Positions 24,479 through 34,266 of a stretch of 64,000 bases of DNA are shown here, in pieces. The DNA lies in NCBI RefSeq assembly GCF_003634555.1, contig NZ_RBKS01000001.1, positions 1,178,001-1,242,000 of the forward strand, read 5' to 3'. A program made the position numbers and the translations under genes. Every line of letters starts with the position of its first letter. The stretch's first letter is position 1. The notes under the pieces were generated by a model, which searched no databases, was not told where the DNA came from, and worked only from the letters and a program-made list of their open reading frames with translations. The DNA is from Frondihabitans australicus (GTDB lineage: Bacteria > Actinomycetota > Actinomycetes > Actinomycetales > Microbacteriaceae).

Positions 24479-27466
24479 ATGCCACGATCCGCGACGGCGC
24501 TGACCGATCTGGCCCGCTACGGCTTCGCCGACCTGCGGGCCAGTCGTGACCTCCTGGACGAGCTGACGGAACTGCAGCCGCTCGTTCCCGAGTTCCTCGA
24601 GGCGATGTCGAAGAGCGCCGACCCCGATCAGGCCCTCGTGCGCCTCGGCCGGCTGATCGAACGCGTCCCCGACGAGGTCGACGACCTGCTGCGGTCGTCG
24701 TCGCTGCCCAGCCCGACCGTGAGCGACGAGCGGCCGGGCGACCGCCTCATGCTCGTGCTCGGCGCCTCGGAGGGTCTCAGCGCCTTCCTGCTGCGTCGAC
24801 CCGAGACCCTCGACGTGCTGCGGCGGAAGGTCTGGACAGTTCCGCACCAGGACGACTACGAGCGCGATCTCCGCCTCGCCACCGGCGACCTCACCGGCGA
24901 CCCGGCGCGCACGGCCCTGCGTGTCGCCTACCGGCGCGCGCTCGTCTCCCTGGCGGCCTTCGACCTCTCGCTCTACGACCCCGTGGCCGGCCTCGACGTC
25001 GTGGCCGCCGCCCTGGCCGACCTCGCCGGCGCCGCTCTCGAGATCGCGCTCGCGGTCGCGCGGCGCGAGGTGACGTTCGCGGCCGACGAGGTCGCCGCCA
25101 CCCGTCTCGCCATCATCGCCATGGGCAAGACCGGTGCCCGCGAGCTCAACTACATCAGCGACGTCGACGTGATCTTCGTCGCCGACGCGGGCGAGGGCCT
25201 CGCCTCCGACCGGGCCGTCGAGATCGCGACGCGGCTGGCGATGCACGCCACGCGGACGCTCTCCGACCTGGCTCCGGAGGAACCCCTGTGGGAGGTCGAC
25301 GCCAACCTCCGCCCCGAGGGGAAGAACGGCGCCCTCGTGCGCACTCTAGCCAGCCACCTCGCCTACTACGAGCGCTGGGCCAAGCCGTGGGAGTTCCAGG
25401 CGCTCCTCAAGGCACGCCCGATCGCCGGCGACCGGGCTCTCGGCCAGGCCTATGTCGAGGCCCTCGCCCCGATGGTGTGGTCGGTCGCGTCGACCGAGAA
25501 CTTCGTCGAGAGCGTCCAGAGGATGCGCGAGCGGGTCACCGCGCACATCCCCGCCGAGCAGGTCGACCGGCAGATCAAGCTCGGCCCGGGCGGCCTGCGC
25601 GACATCGAGTTCACGATCCAGCTGCTGCAGCTCGTCCACGGGCAGGGCGACGACCTCATCCGGCAGCGCTCGACGCTCGGGGCTCTCGGGGCCCTCGTCA
25701 CCGAGGGCTACGTGGGTCGCGCCGAGGCGGCGGAGTTCGATCGCGACTATCGCGAGCTCCGGCTGCTCGAGCACCGCATCCAGCTGTCGCGGATGCGCCG
25801 CACCCACCTCATGCCGACCGACGCCGACGAGCTGCGGGTCATCGCCCGGGCGACCGGCCTCGCCACGAGCGCCGACGGGCTCCTCGAGCACTGGCACGCG
25901 ATCAAGCGGCGGGTGCGGAGCCTGCACGAGCGCCTGTTCTATCGGCCGCTGCTCACCGCCGTGGCTCGGCGCCCCGAGCAGGAGCTCGCGCTCACCACCG
26001 ACTCGGCCGTCGCCCGCCTGCAGGCCATCGGCTTCCGCGACCCCCGAGGCGCCCTCGGCCACATCAAGGCGATGAGCGAGGGGGTGTCGCGACGCGCGAG
26101 CATCCAGCGGCACCTGCTGCCCGCCATGCTGCAGTGGTTCGCCGACGGCACCGACCCCGACCTCGGGCTCCTCGCGTTCCGGCGCCTCAGCGACGGGCTG
26201 GGTGAGTCGTACTGGTTCCTCAGGATGTTGCGCGACTCCTCCGGCGCGGCACACCGTCTGACGACCGTGCTGTCGTCGTCCCGCTTCGTGGCGGACCTCC
26301 TCGAGCGCATCCCCGAGGCGGCGTCGTGGCTAGAGTCCGACGACGACCTGCGTCCTCGCCCCTACGACACCCTGCTCGACGAAGCCCTGGCGACCGTGGC
26401 GCGCCACGACGAGGCGGGGGCGGCGGCGCAGGTGCTCCGGACGTCGAGGCGGCGCGAGATCCTGCGCATCGCCCTGGGTGGGATCGTCGGCGTCACCTCC
26501 ATCGACGAGATCGGCACCGGCCTGGCCGCCGTCATGTCGGCGACGCTGGCCGGCGCGCTGGCGCTCGCCCGGCGCGAGCACCCGGCCCCCGGGTCGTTCG
26601 AGTTCGCGATCATCGCCCTTGGCCGGTACGGGGGAGAGGAGCTCGGCTTCGGGTCCGACGCCGACGTGCTCTTCGTCTACCGCACGGGTCCCGACGACGA
26701 GGGCGCGCAGGCCAGGGCTGCGCAGATCGTGGCTGACCTGCACCGCTTCACCGACGACCCGCTGACCCCGCTCGACCTCGACGCCGACTTGAGGCCCGAG
26801 GGGAAGAACGGTCCCGTCGTCCGGTCGCTCGAGGCCTACGCCGCCTACTACCGGCGCTGGGCCCTCACCTGGGAGGCCCAGGCGCTGCTGCGCGCTCGGG
26901 GTGCGGTCGGCGATGCCGCGCTGCTCGCCGACTTCGAGAGCCTCGCCGACACCGTCCGCTACCCGGCGTCGCTCTCCGAGCAGGACGCCCGCGAGGTGAA
27001 GCGGATCAAGGCCCGGGTCGAGTCCGAGCGCCTGCCGAAGGGCGCCGACCCGACGCGGCACCTCAAGCTCGGGCGCGGCTCGCTGAGCGACGTCGAGTGG
27101 TTCGTGCAGCTCCTGCAGCTGCAGCACGCCGCGACCGTGCCAGGGCTCCGCACCCCGTCGACGCTTCGGGCGCTGGCCGCCGCGGTCGAGGCCGGCCTCG
27201 TCACCGCCGACGACGCCTCGAAGCTGCGCGACGCCTGGATCATCGCCTCTCGGGCGCGGTCCGCGGTCATGCTCTGGACCTCCCGCACGAGCGACGTCCT
27301 GCCCGCCGACCGGCGGCAGCTCGAGGCCGTCGCCCGGTTGATGGAGTACCCGCCGCAGTCCGCGACCGAGCTGGAGGAGGACTACCTCGCCACGACCCGT
27401 CGCGCCCGACACGTCTTCGAGGCCGGCTTCTACGGCGTCGAGAAGGCGCCGGACCCCTCCGTCTGA
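24479..27466 (+). CDS. glnE: bifunctional glutamine synthetase adenylyltransferase/deadenylyltransferase
   Basis: A 995-residue two-headed nucleotidyltransferase that attaches or removes AMP at the regulatory tyrosine of GlnA1. Two homologous halves each carry a catalytic metal motif: MGKTGARELNYISDVDVIFV (about 214-233) and GRYGGEELGFGSDADVLFV (about 712-730), with DANLRPEGKNGALV and DADLRPEGKNGPVV in matching positions. Helical bundles follow each domain, containing KLGPGGLRDIEFTIQLLQ and KLGRGSLSDVEWFVQLLQ. Full length. The target tyrosine is present in GlnA1 (32769-34193), not in GlnA2. Confidence 0.97.
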   Translation: MPRSATALTDLARYGFADLRASRDLLDELTELQPLVPEFLEAMSKSADPDQALVRLGRLIERVPDEVDDLLRSSSLPSPTVSDERPGDRLMLVLGASEGLSAFLLRRPETLDVLRRKVWTVPHQDDYERDLRLATGDLTGDPARTALRVAYRRALVSLAAFDLSLYDPVAGLDVVAAALADLAGAALEIALAVARREVTFAADEVAATRLAIIAMGKTGARELNYISDVDVIFVADAGEGLASDRAVEIATRLAMHATRTLSDLAPEEPLWEVDANLRPEGKNGALVRTLASHLAYYERWAKPWEFQALLKARPIAGDRALGQAYVEALAPMVWSVASTENFVESVQRMRERVTAHIPAEQVDRQIKLGPGGLRDIEFTIQLLQLVHGQGDDLIRQRSTLGALGALVTEGYVGRAEAAEFDRDYRELRLLEHRIQLSRMRRTHLMPTDADELRVIARATGLATSADGLLEHWHAIKRRVRSLHERLFYRPLLTAVARRPEQELALTTDSAVARLQAIGFRDPRGALGHIKAMSEGVSRRASIQRHLLPAMLQWFADGTDPDLGLLAFRRLSDGLGESYWFLRMLRDSSGAAHRLTTVLSSSRFVADLLERIPEAASWLESDDDLRPRPYDTLLDEALATVARHDEAGAAAQVLRTSRRREILRIALGGIVGVTSIDEIGTGLAAVMSATLAGALALARREHPAPGSFEFAIIALGRYGGEELGFGSDADVLFVYRTGPDDEGAQARAAQIVADLHRFTDDPLTPLDLDADLRPEGKNGPVVRSLEAYAAYYRRWALTWEAQALLRARGAVGDAALLADFESLADTVRYPASLSEQDAREVKRIKARVESERLPKGADPTRHLKLGRGSLSDVEWFVQLLQLQHAATVPGLRTPSTLRALAAAVEAGLVTADDASKLRDAWIIASRARSAVMLWTSRTSDVLPADRRQLEAVARLMEYPPQSATELEEDYLATTRRARHVFEAGFYGVEKAPDPSV

Positions 27467-27912
27467 CTTTCGCGACACGCCCAAGAACGCCTTCGTTCGG
27501 TCGACGGCGGAAAGAAAGTCAGATGTCCCCCGATTTGGTTGGGTGTACCCCGGCCTTTGTGACGTAGCCGTTACGGGCTCATGACGCGCGAAAGATGAGG
27601 GTATTACAGCGACGATGGCGTGTCGGCCGATCTCGGTCGTGCGTTTCTCCGGCCTGGCACGACGCTTGATCGGTATCTGACCAGGATATTTCCCGGTCTT
27701 GAGAAAATCTCGACGACACCTGGCGTCCTGAATTCCAGGAGCCCCGCCCGCGTCGGGCTCGGACGGCGCTGTGCGGTCGGCATTTCGCACGACACCATTC
27801 AGGGGACTCCGCTGTACCCCGTACCCCCGATTCGGGGGCCGGGCGTCGGACCTCGTTGTGAGGTCCACGGGGATCGACTACAAATTCAGGTACCCGAACG
27901 CCCGATTCCCCA
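27467..27912 (+). other. 446-base structured leader of the exopolysaccharide genes
   Basis: No gene is visible. Structure: a 9-base inverted repeat CTGACTTTC / GAAAGTCAG (27463-27471 / 27514-27522) starting at the glnE stop and enclosing GAAC-GTTC, possibly the glnE terminator. Then come hairpins TCCTG-CAGGA (27726-27740), GAGCCC-GGGCTC (27739-27760), CCCCCG-att-CGGGGG (27824-27838) and GGACCTC-GTTGT-GAGGTCC (27848-27866). GTACCC occurs four times (27545, 27814, 27821, 27890). Parts are clearly AT-richer than the neighbours. A TATTAC at 27602 is a weak -10. Probably a long regulated 5' leader; I match it to no known riboswitch. Confidence 0.55.
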
Positions 27913-29538
27913 ATGATGCGGAAGCCGTCCTCTAACCCTCCGCGAGGCGACATCGTGTTAACGTTCATCCTTCAAATCAGGCACGTCATCAACGGACACC
28001 CTCAGGTGTACCTGTTCAGCGTGTACTCGATCATGATCTGGGTCCTCTGGATCATCAAGGTCGTGATCTCCCGCAACTACCGCCCCTTCACGGGCACGTT
28101 CACGGGCACCACCAGCGTGGTCGTCCCGGTCGTCGACGAGCCGGAGGACCTCTTCCGCGACGTCATCGGCCGCATGGTCGAGCAGGGGCCCGACGAGATC
28201 ATCGTCGTGATCAACGGCAAGCCGAACCCGGCGCTGCAGGCCATCTGCGAGGAGTTCGCGCCGCTGGTGACGTGGACCCACACGCCGATCCCGGGCAAGC
28301 GCAACGCCGTCATGATCGGCACCGAGCTCTCCACGGGCGACATCACGGTGCTGGTCGACTCCGACACGGTCTGGACCCCGGGCACGCTCTCCGAGCTGGT
28401 CAAGCCGTTCGCCGAGGCCAACGTGGGCGGCGTGACGACGCGCCAGCGCATCCTGCAGCCCGAGCGCTCGTGGATCACCCGCTGGGCCGACTGGCTCGAG
28501 AACAGCCGGGCGCTCTACTCGATGCCGGCCCAGAGCGTCCTCGGTCAGATCGGCTGCCTCCCTGGCCGCACCATCGCGTTCCGCCGGGACATCCTGGTCC
28601 GGGTGATGGACAAGTTCATGACCGAGAAGTTCATGGGCACGTTCCTCGAGGTCTCCGACGACCGGACCCTGACGAACCTCACGCTCAAAGAGGGCTACCG
28701 CACCGTCTACCAGTACACGAGCCTCGTCTACACGGACGCCCCGCTGCGGATCAAGAAGCTGTTCAAGCAGCAGCTCCGCTGGGCGCGCGGCAGCCAGTAC
28801 AACACCCTGCGCATGATGCCGTGGATGCTCGCCCACGCGCCGATGCTCGCCTTCTTCTTCGCGATGGACATCGTCCTGCCGTTCGTGCTGCTCGGCGTGG
28901 TCGGCGGCTGGATCTACGACGCCGTCACCCACCGCGGCGTGAACCTCTACACCGGCATCCTCACCGAGTACGGCTTCAAGTCGGGCGTGATCGCGATCGT
29001 CGCCCTCATGGTGGCGTCGTCGGTGCTGAGCATGGCGATCCGCCAGATGCGGCACCTCTCCGAGAAGCCGGGCGACTTCATCCGCCTGCCCGTCTTCATC
29101 ATCGTGTCGACGTTCTTCCTCATGCCGATCCGCATCCTCGGCTTCTTCCGCATGGGCCACAACGCCGGCTGGGGCACCCGCGCCGGTGCCTACACCGGCG
29201 GCACCGTCACCGAAGAGGTCGAAGGCGTGGTGCAGGAGCGCGAGGAGGCCCTGCAGACCCCGATCGACGCCCTCGAGGCCCAGTTCGACCGCGGCACGTC
29301 GACGTACGACGGGTCGGAGGGCGAACCCTCGATCGACACCCTGTTCGACTTCGGCACTCCGGAGAACCCGACGGAGGGCACTGTCCTCGTGAAGAGCCGG
29401 CGGCAGTCGCGGACGGCTCTCGCCGCTCCTGCGCCCGCCCTCACCAAGCGCGGACGCAAGCCCCTCAACCCCAAAGCAGCGTGGCCGTACCTCATCGGCG
29501 CCACGATCCTCGTCCTGGAGGCGATCTTCATTGTCTGA
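27913..29538 (+). CDS. membrane GT2 glycosyltransferase, hyaluronan/cellulose-synthase-like
   Basis: A 541-residue processive-type family 2 glycosyltransferase. A membrane helix (about 32-53) precedes the catalytic domain (about 65-300), which has metal-binding DSD (149-151), EVSDDRTLTN (246-255) as the catalytic-base region and QQLRW (286-290), the QxxRW product-binding motif. Further helices follow (about 305-335, 355-380, 390-410 and 522-541). The SDDR-LTN and QxxRW combination resembles hyaluronan, chitin-oligomer and cellulose synthases. The ATG at 27913 lacks a ribosome-binding site; GTG at 27955 with GAGG upstream is an alternative. It overlaps the GH26 gene by eight bases. Confidence 0.9.
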   Translation: MMRKPSSNPPRGDIVLTFILQIRHVINGHPQVYLFSVYSIMIWVLWIIKVVISRNYRPFTGTFTGTTSVVVPVVDEPEDLFRDVIGRMVEQGPDEIIVVINGKPNPALQAICEEFAPLVTWTHTPIPGKRNAVMIGTELSTGDITVLVDSDTVWTPGTLSELVKPFAEANVGGVTTRQRILQPERSWITRWADWLENSRALYSMPAQSVLGQIGCLPGRTIAFRRDILVRVMDKFMTEKFMGTFLEVSDDRTLTNLTLKEGYRTVYQYTSLVYTDAPLRIKKLFKQQLRWARGSQYNTLRMMPWMLAHAPMLAFFFAMDIVLPFVLLGVVGGWIYDAVTHRGVNLYTGILTEYGFKSGVIAIVALMVASSVLSMAIRQMRHLSEKPGDFIRLPVFIIVSTFFLMPIRILGFFRMGHNAGWGTRAGAYTGGTVTEEVEGVVQEREEALQTPIDALEAQFDRGTSTYDGSEGEPSIDTLFDFGTPENPTEGTVLVKSRRQSRTALAAPAPALTKRGRKPLNPKAAWPYLIGATILVLEAIFIV

Positions 29539-31102
29539 GAACACCGTCTCACCCCGTTACGGCGAGACCATGATCACCCCGCTGAAGACCGGGGGAGCCT
29601 TCTGGTCCACCGGCACCCGGAACCGGCGACGCACGGCTCTCGGAGCCACGGCGATCGTCGTGCTCCTGGCCCTGATCTCGTGGCTCGTCTGGATCTCTCC
29701 CAGCGACAGCCCGGTCCGCAAGATCGTCGGCGACGTCGTTCAGCCCATCTCGACCGCGCAGCAGCTGCGCAACGAGAAGGCGAACCTCATGAGCGAGCTG
29801 GTCTCGTCGAAGTCGACCGTCTCGAACCAGTCGGCCGAGCTCGCCGCGCAGCGCAAGCAGCTCGAGGCCGCGCTCGGCAAGGCCGAGGCCCTCGAGAAGC
29901 AGCTGTCGGCGGCGAAGGCCGGCCAGTCGAAGGCTCAGGGGCAGGTCGCCTCGTACAAGGCTCAGCTCGCGGCCCTCGCGGGCGGCGGCGCGTCGACGGG
30001 TGCGTCGTCGGTCGCAGGATCGGGCACCACCTCGGCGGGAACGACCACGGCCGGCTCCGGCACCACGACCGCCCCCACCGGACCGACCGGCGTCACGACG
30101 CCGACCCTCGCGTCCATCAAGAACCCAACGTCGCGCTATTTCGGCCTTTACACCTCGCAGTCGCCGTTCAGCTTCTCCGAGTTCAACCAGGACGCCGCCG
30201 ACATCGGCGAACAGCCGAACGTGGCCGGGTACTTCCAGGGCTGGGACAAGGACTTCCGCGCCGACGCCGTGCAGGCGGCCTGGGCGAAGGGCGACCTGCC
30301 CTTCATCACCTGGGAGTCGCAGTCGTCGACGGCCAGCAACAACGACATCGACCAGCCGACCTACTCGCTGCCGAACATCATCAACGGCAACTTCGACGCG
30401 TACCTCAAGAAGTACGCGGACGCGATCGTCGCCAACGGGCAGCCGCTCGCGATCCGCCTCGACCAGGAGATGAACGCCACCTGGTACCCCTGGAGCGAGG
30501 ACAACGGTCACGGCACCGACCTCAACGGCAACAGCCAGGGCGACTACGTGAAGATGTGGCAGCACGTCTGGAACGTCTTCCAGTCGCAGGGCGCCAACAA
30601 CTACGTCGCGTGGGTCTGGTCGCCGAACCGCATCGACCAGCTCACGGCCTCGCACAAGACCTTCTCGTATCTGCAGTCGCTGTACCCGGGCGACCAGTAC
30701 GTCGACTTCGTCGGGATGTCGGGCTACGAGCGGCCCGCGACCACCGGCAACACGCAGGACACCACCTTCGCCAACACGTTCTCGCAGACGCTCACGCAGC
30801 TGCGGAAGCTCACGTCGAAGAAGATCCTGCTGTCGGAGATCGGCGCGGCCGAGGTCGGCCCCTCGGGCGGCAGCGTCAAACCGGGGTGGATCACGAGCCT
30901 GTTCGACGCCCTCGCGGATCCCGCGAACTCGGACATCGTCGGCTTCTCCTGGTTCAGCCTCACCGTGACCACCTCGTCGAACGGCCAGACCGTCACCAAC
31001 GACTGGCGCATCAACTCGACGAGCGCATCCCTGCAGGCCTTCGCCGCCGGCATCCAACGGACCGACACGAACTACCAGCTCCGAAAAGCCGCGGCGCAGT
31101 AG
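29531..31102 (+). CDS. membrane-anchored GH26 glycoside hydrolase
   Basis: A 523-residue protein: a cytoplasmic N-terminus, one membrane helix (about 36-56), an extracellular coiled coil (about 75-150), a Gly/Ser/Thr linker (about 150-190), and a GH26 domain (about 195-510). The acid/base Glu313 lies in RLDQEMNATWYPW and the nucleophile Glu436 in LLSEIGAAE, matching GH26 mannanases and glucanases. The start is TTG at 29531, overlapping the glycosyltransferase stop; ATG at 29570 is an alternative. It probably trims or releases the polymer made by its neighbour outside the membrane. Confidence 0.9.
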   Translation: MSENTVSPRYGETMITPLKTGGAFWSTGTRNRRRTALGATAIVVLLALISWLVWISPSDSPVRKIVGDVVQPISTAQQLRNEKANLMSELVSSKSTVSNQSAELAAQRKQLEAALGKAEALEKQLSAAKAGQSKAQGQVASYKAQLAALAGGGASTGASSVAGSGTTSAGTTTAGSGTTTAPTGPTGVTTPTLASIKNPTSRYFGLYTSQSPFSFSEFNQDAADIGEQPNVAGYFQGWDKDFRADAVQAAWAKGDLPFITWESQSSTASNNDIDQPTYSLPNIINGNFDAYLKKYADAIVANGQPLAIRLDQEMNATWYPWSEDNGHGTDLNGNSQGDYVKMWQHVWNVFQSQGANNYVAWVWSPNRIDQLTASHKTFSYLQSLYPGDQYVDFVGMSGYERPATTGNTQDTTFANTFSQTLTQLRKLTSKKILLSEIGAAEVGPSGGSVKPGWITSLFDALADPANSDIVGFSWFSLTVTTSSNGQTVTNDWRINSTSASLQAFAAGIQRTDTNYQLRKAAAQ

Positions 31103-31150
31103 CGCCACCCCACCTCCTCGTCCCTCCTTCCTCACATCCGGGAGAACACC

Positions 31151-32602
31151 ATGACCACCGCCAAGAAGACGCCCGCCTCGACGCCGCAGGCTTCCATCAC
31201 GCCGCAGGACGAAACGCCCGAGGGCACGAAGGGCCTCAAGCCCGTCATCAGCGTGATCGGCACCGGCTACCTCGGTGCGACGCACGCCGCCGCCATGGCC
31301 GAGATGGGCTTCGATACCATCGGCGTCGACATCGACCCGTCGAAGATCGAGGCGCTCGAAGCCGGCCGCGTGCCGTTCTTCGAGCCCGGCCTTCCCGAGC
31401 TGATCGTCAAGCACGTCGGCACCGGCCGACTGCGCTTCACGAGCGATCTCGCCGACGCCGTCGCGACGGCCGACGTGCACTTCATCTGCGTCGGCACGCC
31501 GCAGCGGCGGGGGAGCCACGCGGCGAACCTCTCGTACGTCGAAGCGGCGACCAAGGCCGTCGCCGAGTCGCTCAGCCACGACGGCATCATCGTCGGCAAG
31601 TCGACCGTGCCCGTCGGCACGGCGGCCCGCCTGCGGAAGCTCGTCGCCGACTCGAAGCCCGAGGGCATCGAGACGCAGGTCGTCTGGAACCCGGAGTTCC
31701 TCCGCGAGGCGCACGCCGTCGACGACACCCTGCGGCCCGACCGCATCGTGTTCGGCGGGACGGACGCGAAGAGCGAGGCCGTGCTGCGCGAGATCTACGC
31801 CGCCCCGATCGCGACCGGGACGCCCGTGATCTCCTGCGACCTCGCCACCGCCGAGCTCGTCAAGGTGTCGGCCAACGCGTTCCTCGCCACGAAGATCTCG
31901 TTCATCAACGCGATCTCGGAGCTGTGCGAGGTCGCAGGAGCAGACGTCCGTGTGCTCGCGGACGCCCTGGGGTATGACGACCGCATCGGCCGGAAGTTCC
32001 TGAACGCCGGCCTCGGCTTCGGCGGCGGCTGCCTCCCGAAGGACATCCGCGCCCTCATGTCGCGCGCCAACGAGCTCGGAGCCTCGCGCGTCGTCGGCCT
32101 CATGCAGGAGGTCGACGAGATCAACATGCAGCAGCGTCAGCGGGTCATCGACCAGGCCATCGACGCGTGCGGGGGATCCGTGCTCAACCGGAAGCTCGCG
32201 ATCCTGGGCGCCGCGTTCAAGCCCGACACCGACGACGTGCGCGACTCGCCGGCCCTCAATGTCGCCGCCGCCCTGCACCTGCGCGGCGCGCAGGTTCTGG
32301 TGGTCGACCCCGAGGCGTCGCAGACGGCGCAGCGGAGCTTCCCGACTCTCTCATTCGCCGACAGCCTCGACGAGGCCGTGACGGACGCCGATGTGGTCCT
32401 GCTGCTCACGGAGTGGCCCGTCTTCGTGAACGCGGACCCCACGCACCTCGCCGAGCTCGCCGCGAACCCGGTCGTCCTCGACGCCCGCAACGCGCTGGAC
32501 TCCGAGGTGTGGTCGAGCGCCGGCTGGGAGGTGCGTCCGCTCGGCGGCCGCACCGTCGCCCGGCAGCGCCGAGTGCTGGAGGGCGCTGCTCTTCCCGCCT
32601 AG
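31151..32602 (+). CDS. UDP-glucose/GDP-mannose 6-dehydrogenase family
   Basis: A 483-residue NAD+-dependent sugar-nucleotide dehydrogenase making a uronic acid nucleotide, most likely UDP-glucuronate. The Rossmann motif is ISVIGTGYLGATHAAAMA (about 33-50); FICVGTPQ, GKSTVPVGT and WNPEFLREAHAV follow. The catalytic Cys294 sits in GLGFGGGCLPKD, and the C-terminal domain (about 325-470) begins KLAILGAAFKPDTDDVRDSP. There is a roughly 30-residue Thr/Pro-rich N-terminal extension. An in-operon position behind the GT2 and GH26 genes suggests it feeds glucuronate into their polymer. RBS GGGAG precedes the ATG. Confidence 0.93.
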   Translation: MTTAKKTPASTPQASITPQDETPEGTKGLKPVISVIGTGYLGATHAAAMAEMGFDTIGVDIDPSKIEALEAGRVPFFEPGLPELIVKHVGTGRLRFTSDLADAVATADVHFICVGTPQRRGSHAANLSYVEAATKAVAESLSHDGIIVGKSTVPVGTAARLRKLVADSKPEGIETQVVWNPEFLREAHAVDDTLRPDRIVFGGTDAKSEAVLREIYAAPIATGTPVISCDLATAELVKVSANAFLATKISFINAISELCEVAGADVRVLADALGYDDRIGRKFLNAGLGFGGGCLPKDIRALMSRANELGASRVVGLMQEVDEINMQQRQRVIDQAIDACGGSVLNRKLAILGAAFKPDTDDVRDSPALNVAAALHLRGAQVLVVDPEASQTAQRSFPTLSFADSLDEAVTDADVVLLLTEWPVFVNADPTHLAELAANPVVLDARNALDSEVWSSAGWEVRPLGGRTVARQRRVLEGAALPA

Positions 32603-32710
32603 CGGAGCGCACCCGGTCGGCGTGCAGGGCCGACCGGACCACCGGCTGGAGGGTCGTACCCGCGGAGGGGTGCGGCCCTCCTCTCTGTCTGCCTGTAGTT
32701 GCCACAGACG

Positions 32711-32750
32711 ACGACGGCCCCGCCCTCCGTGAGGAGAGCGGGGCCGTCGT
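32711..32750. terminator. strong two-way terminator
   Basis: A perfect 13-base stem ACGACGGCCCCGC (32711-32723) / GCGGGGCCGTCGT (32738-32750) with a 14-base loop lies between the converging dehydrogenase gene and glnA1. It probably ends both transcripts. The rest of the 166-base gap is unremarkable. Confidence 0.85.
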
Positions 32751-32768
32751 GTGATCCGGCGGTGCTAG

Positions 32769-34193
32769 TTACACCCCGAAGTACATCTCGAACTCGAACG
32801 GGTGGGGACGCTGCGCCATGGGCAGGATCTCCTTCTCGCGCTTGTACGCGATCCACGTCTCGATGAGGTCCTCGGTGAACACGTTGCCCTTGGTGAGGAA
32901 CTCGTGGTCGGCCTCGAGAGCCGCGAGGGCCTCCTCGAGCGAGCCGGGCACCTGGGGGATGTTCTTGGCCTCCTCGGGCGGGAGCTCGTAGAGGTCCTTG
33001 TCGACGGGCTCGTGCGGCTCGATACGGTTCTGGATGCCGTCGAGGCCCGCCATCATCTGCGCGGCGAACGCGAGGTAGGGGTTCGACGCCGCGTCGGGAA
33101 CGCGGAACTCGATGCGCTTCGCCTTCGGGTTCGTGCCGGTGATCGGGATGCGGATCGCCGCCGAGCGGTTGCCGGCCGAGTACACCAGGTTGACGGGAGC
33201 CTCGAAGCCCGGGATCAGACGGTGGTACGAGTTGATCGACGGGTTCGTGAAGGCCAGGACGGCCGGGGCGTGCTTGAGCAGGCCGCCGATGTACCAGCGG
33301 GCGAGGTCGGAGAGCCCGCCGTAGCCGTTCTCGTCGTAGAACAGCGGCTTGCCGTCGTTCCAGAGCGACTGGTGGGTGTGCATGCCCGAGCCGTTGTCGC
33401 CGAAGAGCGGCTTCGGCATGAAGGTGGCGACCTTGCCCCAGAGCTCGGCGGTGTTCTTGACGATGTACTTGAACTTCAGGATGTCGTCGGCCGCGTGCAC
33501 CATCGTGTCGAAGCGGTAGTTGATCTCCTGCTGGCCGCCGGTGCCCACCTCGTGGTGCGCGCGCTCCAGGATCAGGCCCGACTCGATCAGCTTGATCGAG
33601 ATGTCGTCGCGGAGGTCGGCCGTCTTGTCGACCGGCGAGACGGGGAAGTAGCCGCCCTTGTAGGCCGTCTTGTTGGCGAGGTTGCCGCCCTCTTCGACGC
33701 GGCCGGTGTTCCAGGCGCCCTCTTCGGAGTCGACCGAGTAGAACGAGCCGTTCTGCTTCACGTCGTAGCGGACGTCGTCGAAGATGTAGAACTCGGCCTC
33801 GGGGGCGAAGAACGCGGTGTCGGCGATGCCGGTCGAGGCGAGGTAGCGCTCGGCCTTCTTCGCGACCTGACGCGGGTCGCGCGAGTAGAGCTCGCCGTTG
33901 CGCGGGTTGAAGATGTCGAAGACCAGGATCAGCGTGCGCTCGGCACGGAACGGGTCGATGTAGCCCGTGGTCACGTCGGGGATCAGCTGCATGTCCGACT
34001 CGTGGATCGACGCGAAGCCGCGGATCGAAGAGCCGTCGAAGAGCTGCCCGACCGAGAAGAACTCCTCGTCGACGGTCGAGGCAGGGATGTTGAAGTGCTG
34101 CTGGACGCCGGGGAGGTCGGTGAAGCGGATATCAAGGAACTTGACGTCAGTGTCCTTGATGAACTTCAGCACCTCGGAAGAGTCTGTGAACAT
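32769..34193 (-). CDS. glnA1: type I glutamine synthetase (adenylylated form)
   Basis: The main ammonia-assimilating enzyme, a dodecamer of 474-residue subunits. Seen: [17 protein letters not shown], metal-site [31 protein letters not shown]-site [38 protein letters not shown] and [17 protein letters not shown]. The adenylylation loop [10 protein letters not shown] places the target at Tyr402, so this GSI-beta enzyme is the GlnE substrate. A GlnR-type box lies 74-111 bases upstream. RBS: GGAGA before the ATG. Confidence 0.97.
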   Translation of the reverse strand: MFTDSSEVLKFIKDTDVKFLDIRFTDLPGVQQHFNIPASTVDEEFFSVGQLFDGSSIRGFASIHESDMQLIPDVTTGYIDPFRAERTLILVFDIFNPRNGELYSRDPRQVAKKAERYLASTGIADTAFFAPEAEFYIFDDVRYDVKQNGSFYSVDSEEGAWNTGRVEEGGNLANKTAYKGGYFPVSPVDKTADLRDDISIKLIESGLILERAHHEVGTGGQQEINYRFDTMVHAADDILKFKYIVKNTAELWGKVATFMPKPLFGDNGSGMHTHQSLWNDGKPLFYDENGYGGLSDLARWYIGGLLKHAPAVLAFTNPSINSYHRLIPGFEAPVNLVYSAGNRSAAIRIPITGTNPKAKRIEFRVPDAASNPYLAFAAQMMAGLDGIQNRIEPHEPVDKDLYELPPEEAKNIPQVPGSLEEALAALEADHEFLTKGNVFTEDLIETWIAYKREKEILPMAQRPHPFEFEMYFGV

Positions 34194-34266
34194 ACGCGAA
34201 GGTCTCCAATGGGCGGATCTGTGGGCGAAAGCGGGACGCCTCCAGTCACGAGGCTATTGACGAGGG

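Noticed and set aside
27467-27912. Known riboswitch (cobalamin, c-di-GMP or c-di-AMP) in the leader
   Set aside because: I could not match the conserved core motifs of these classes; hairpins alone are not enough.
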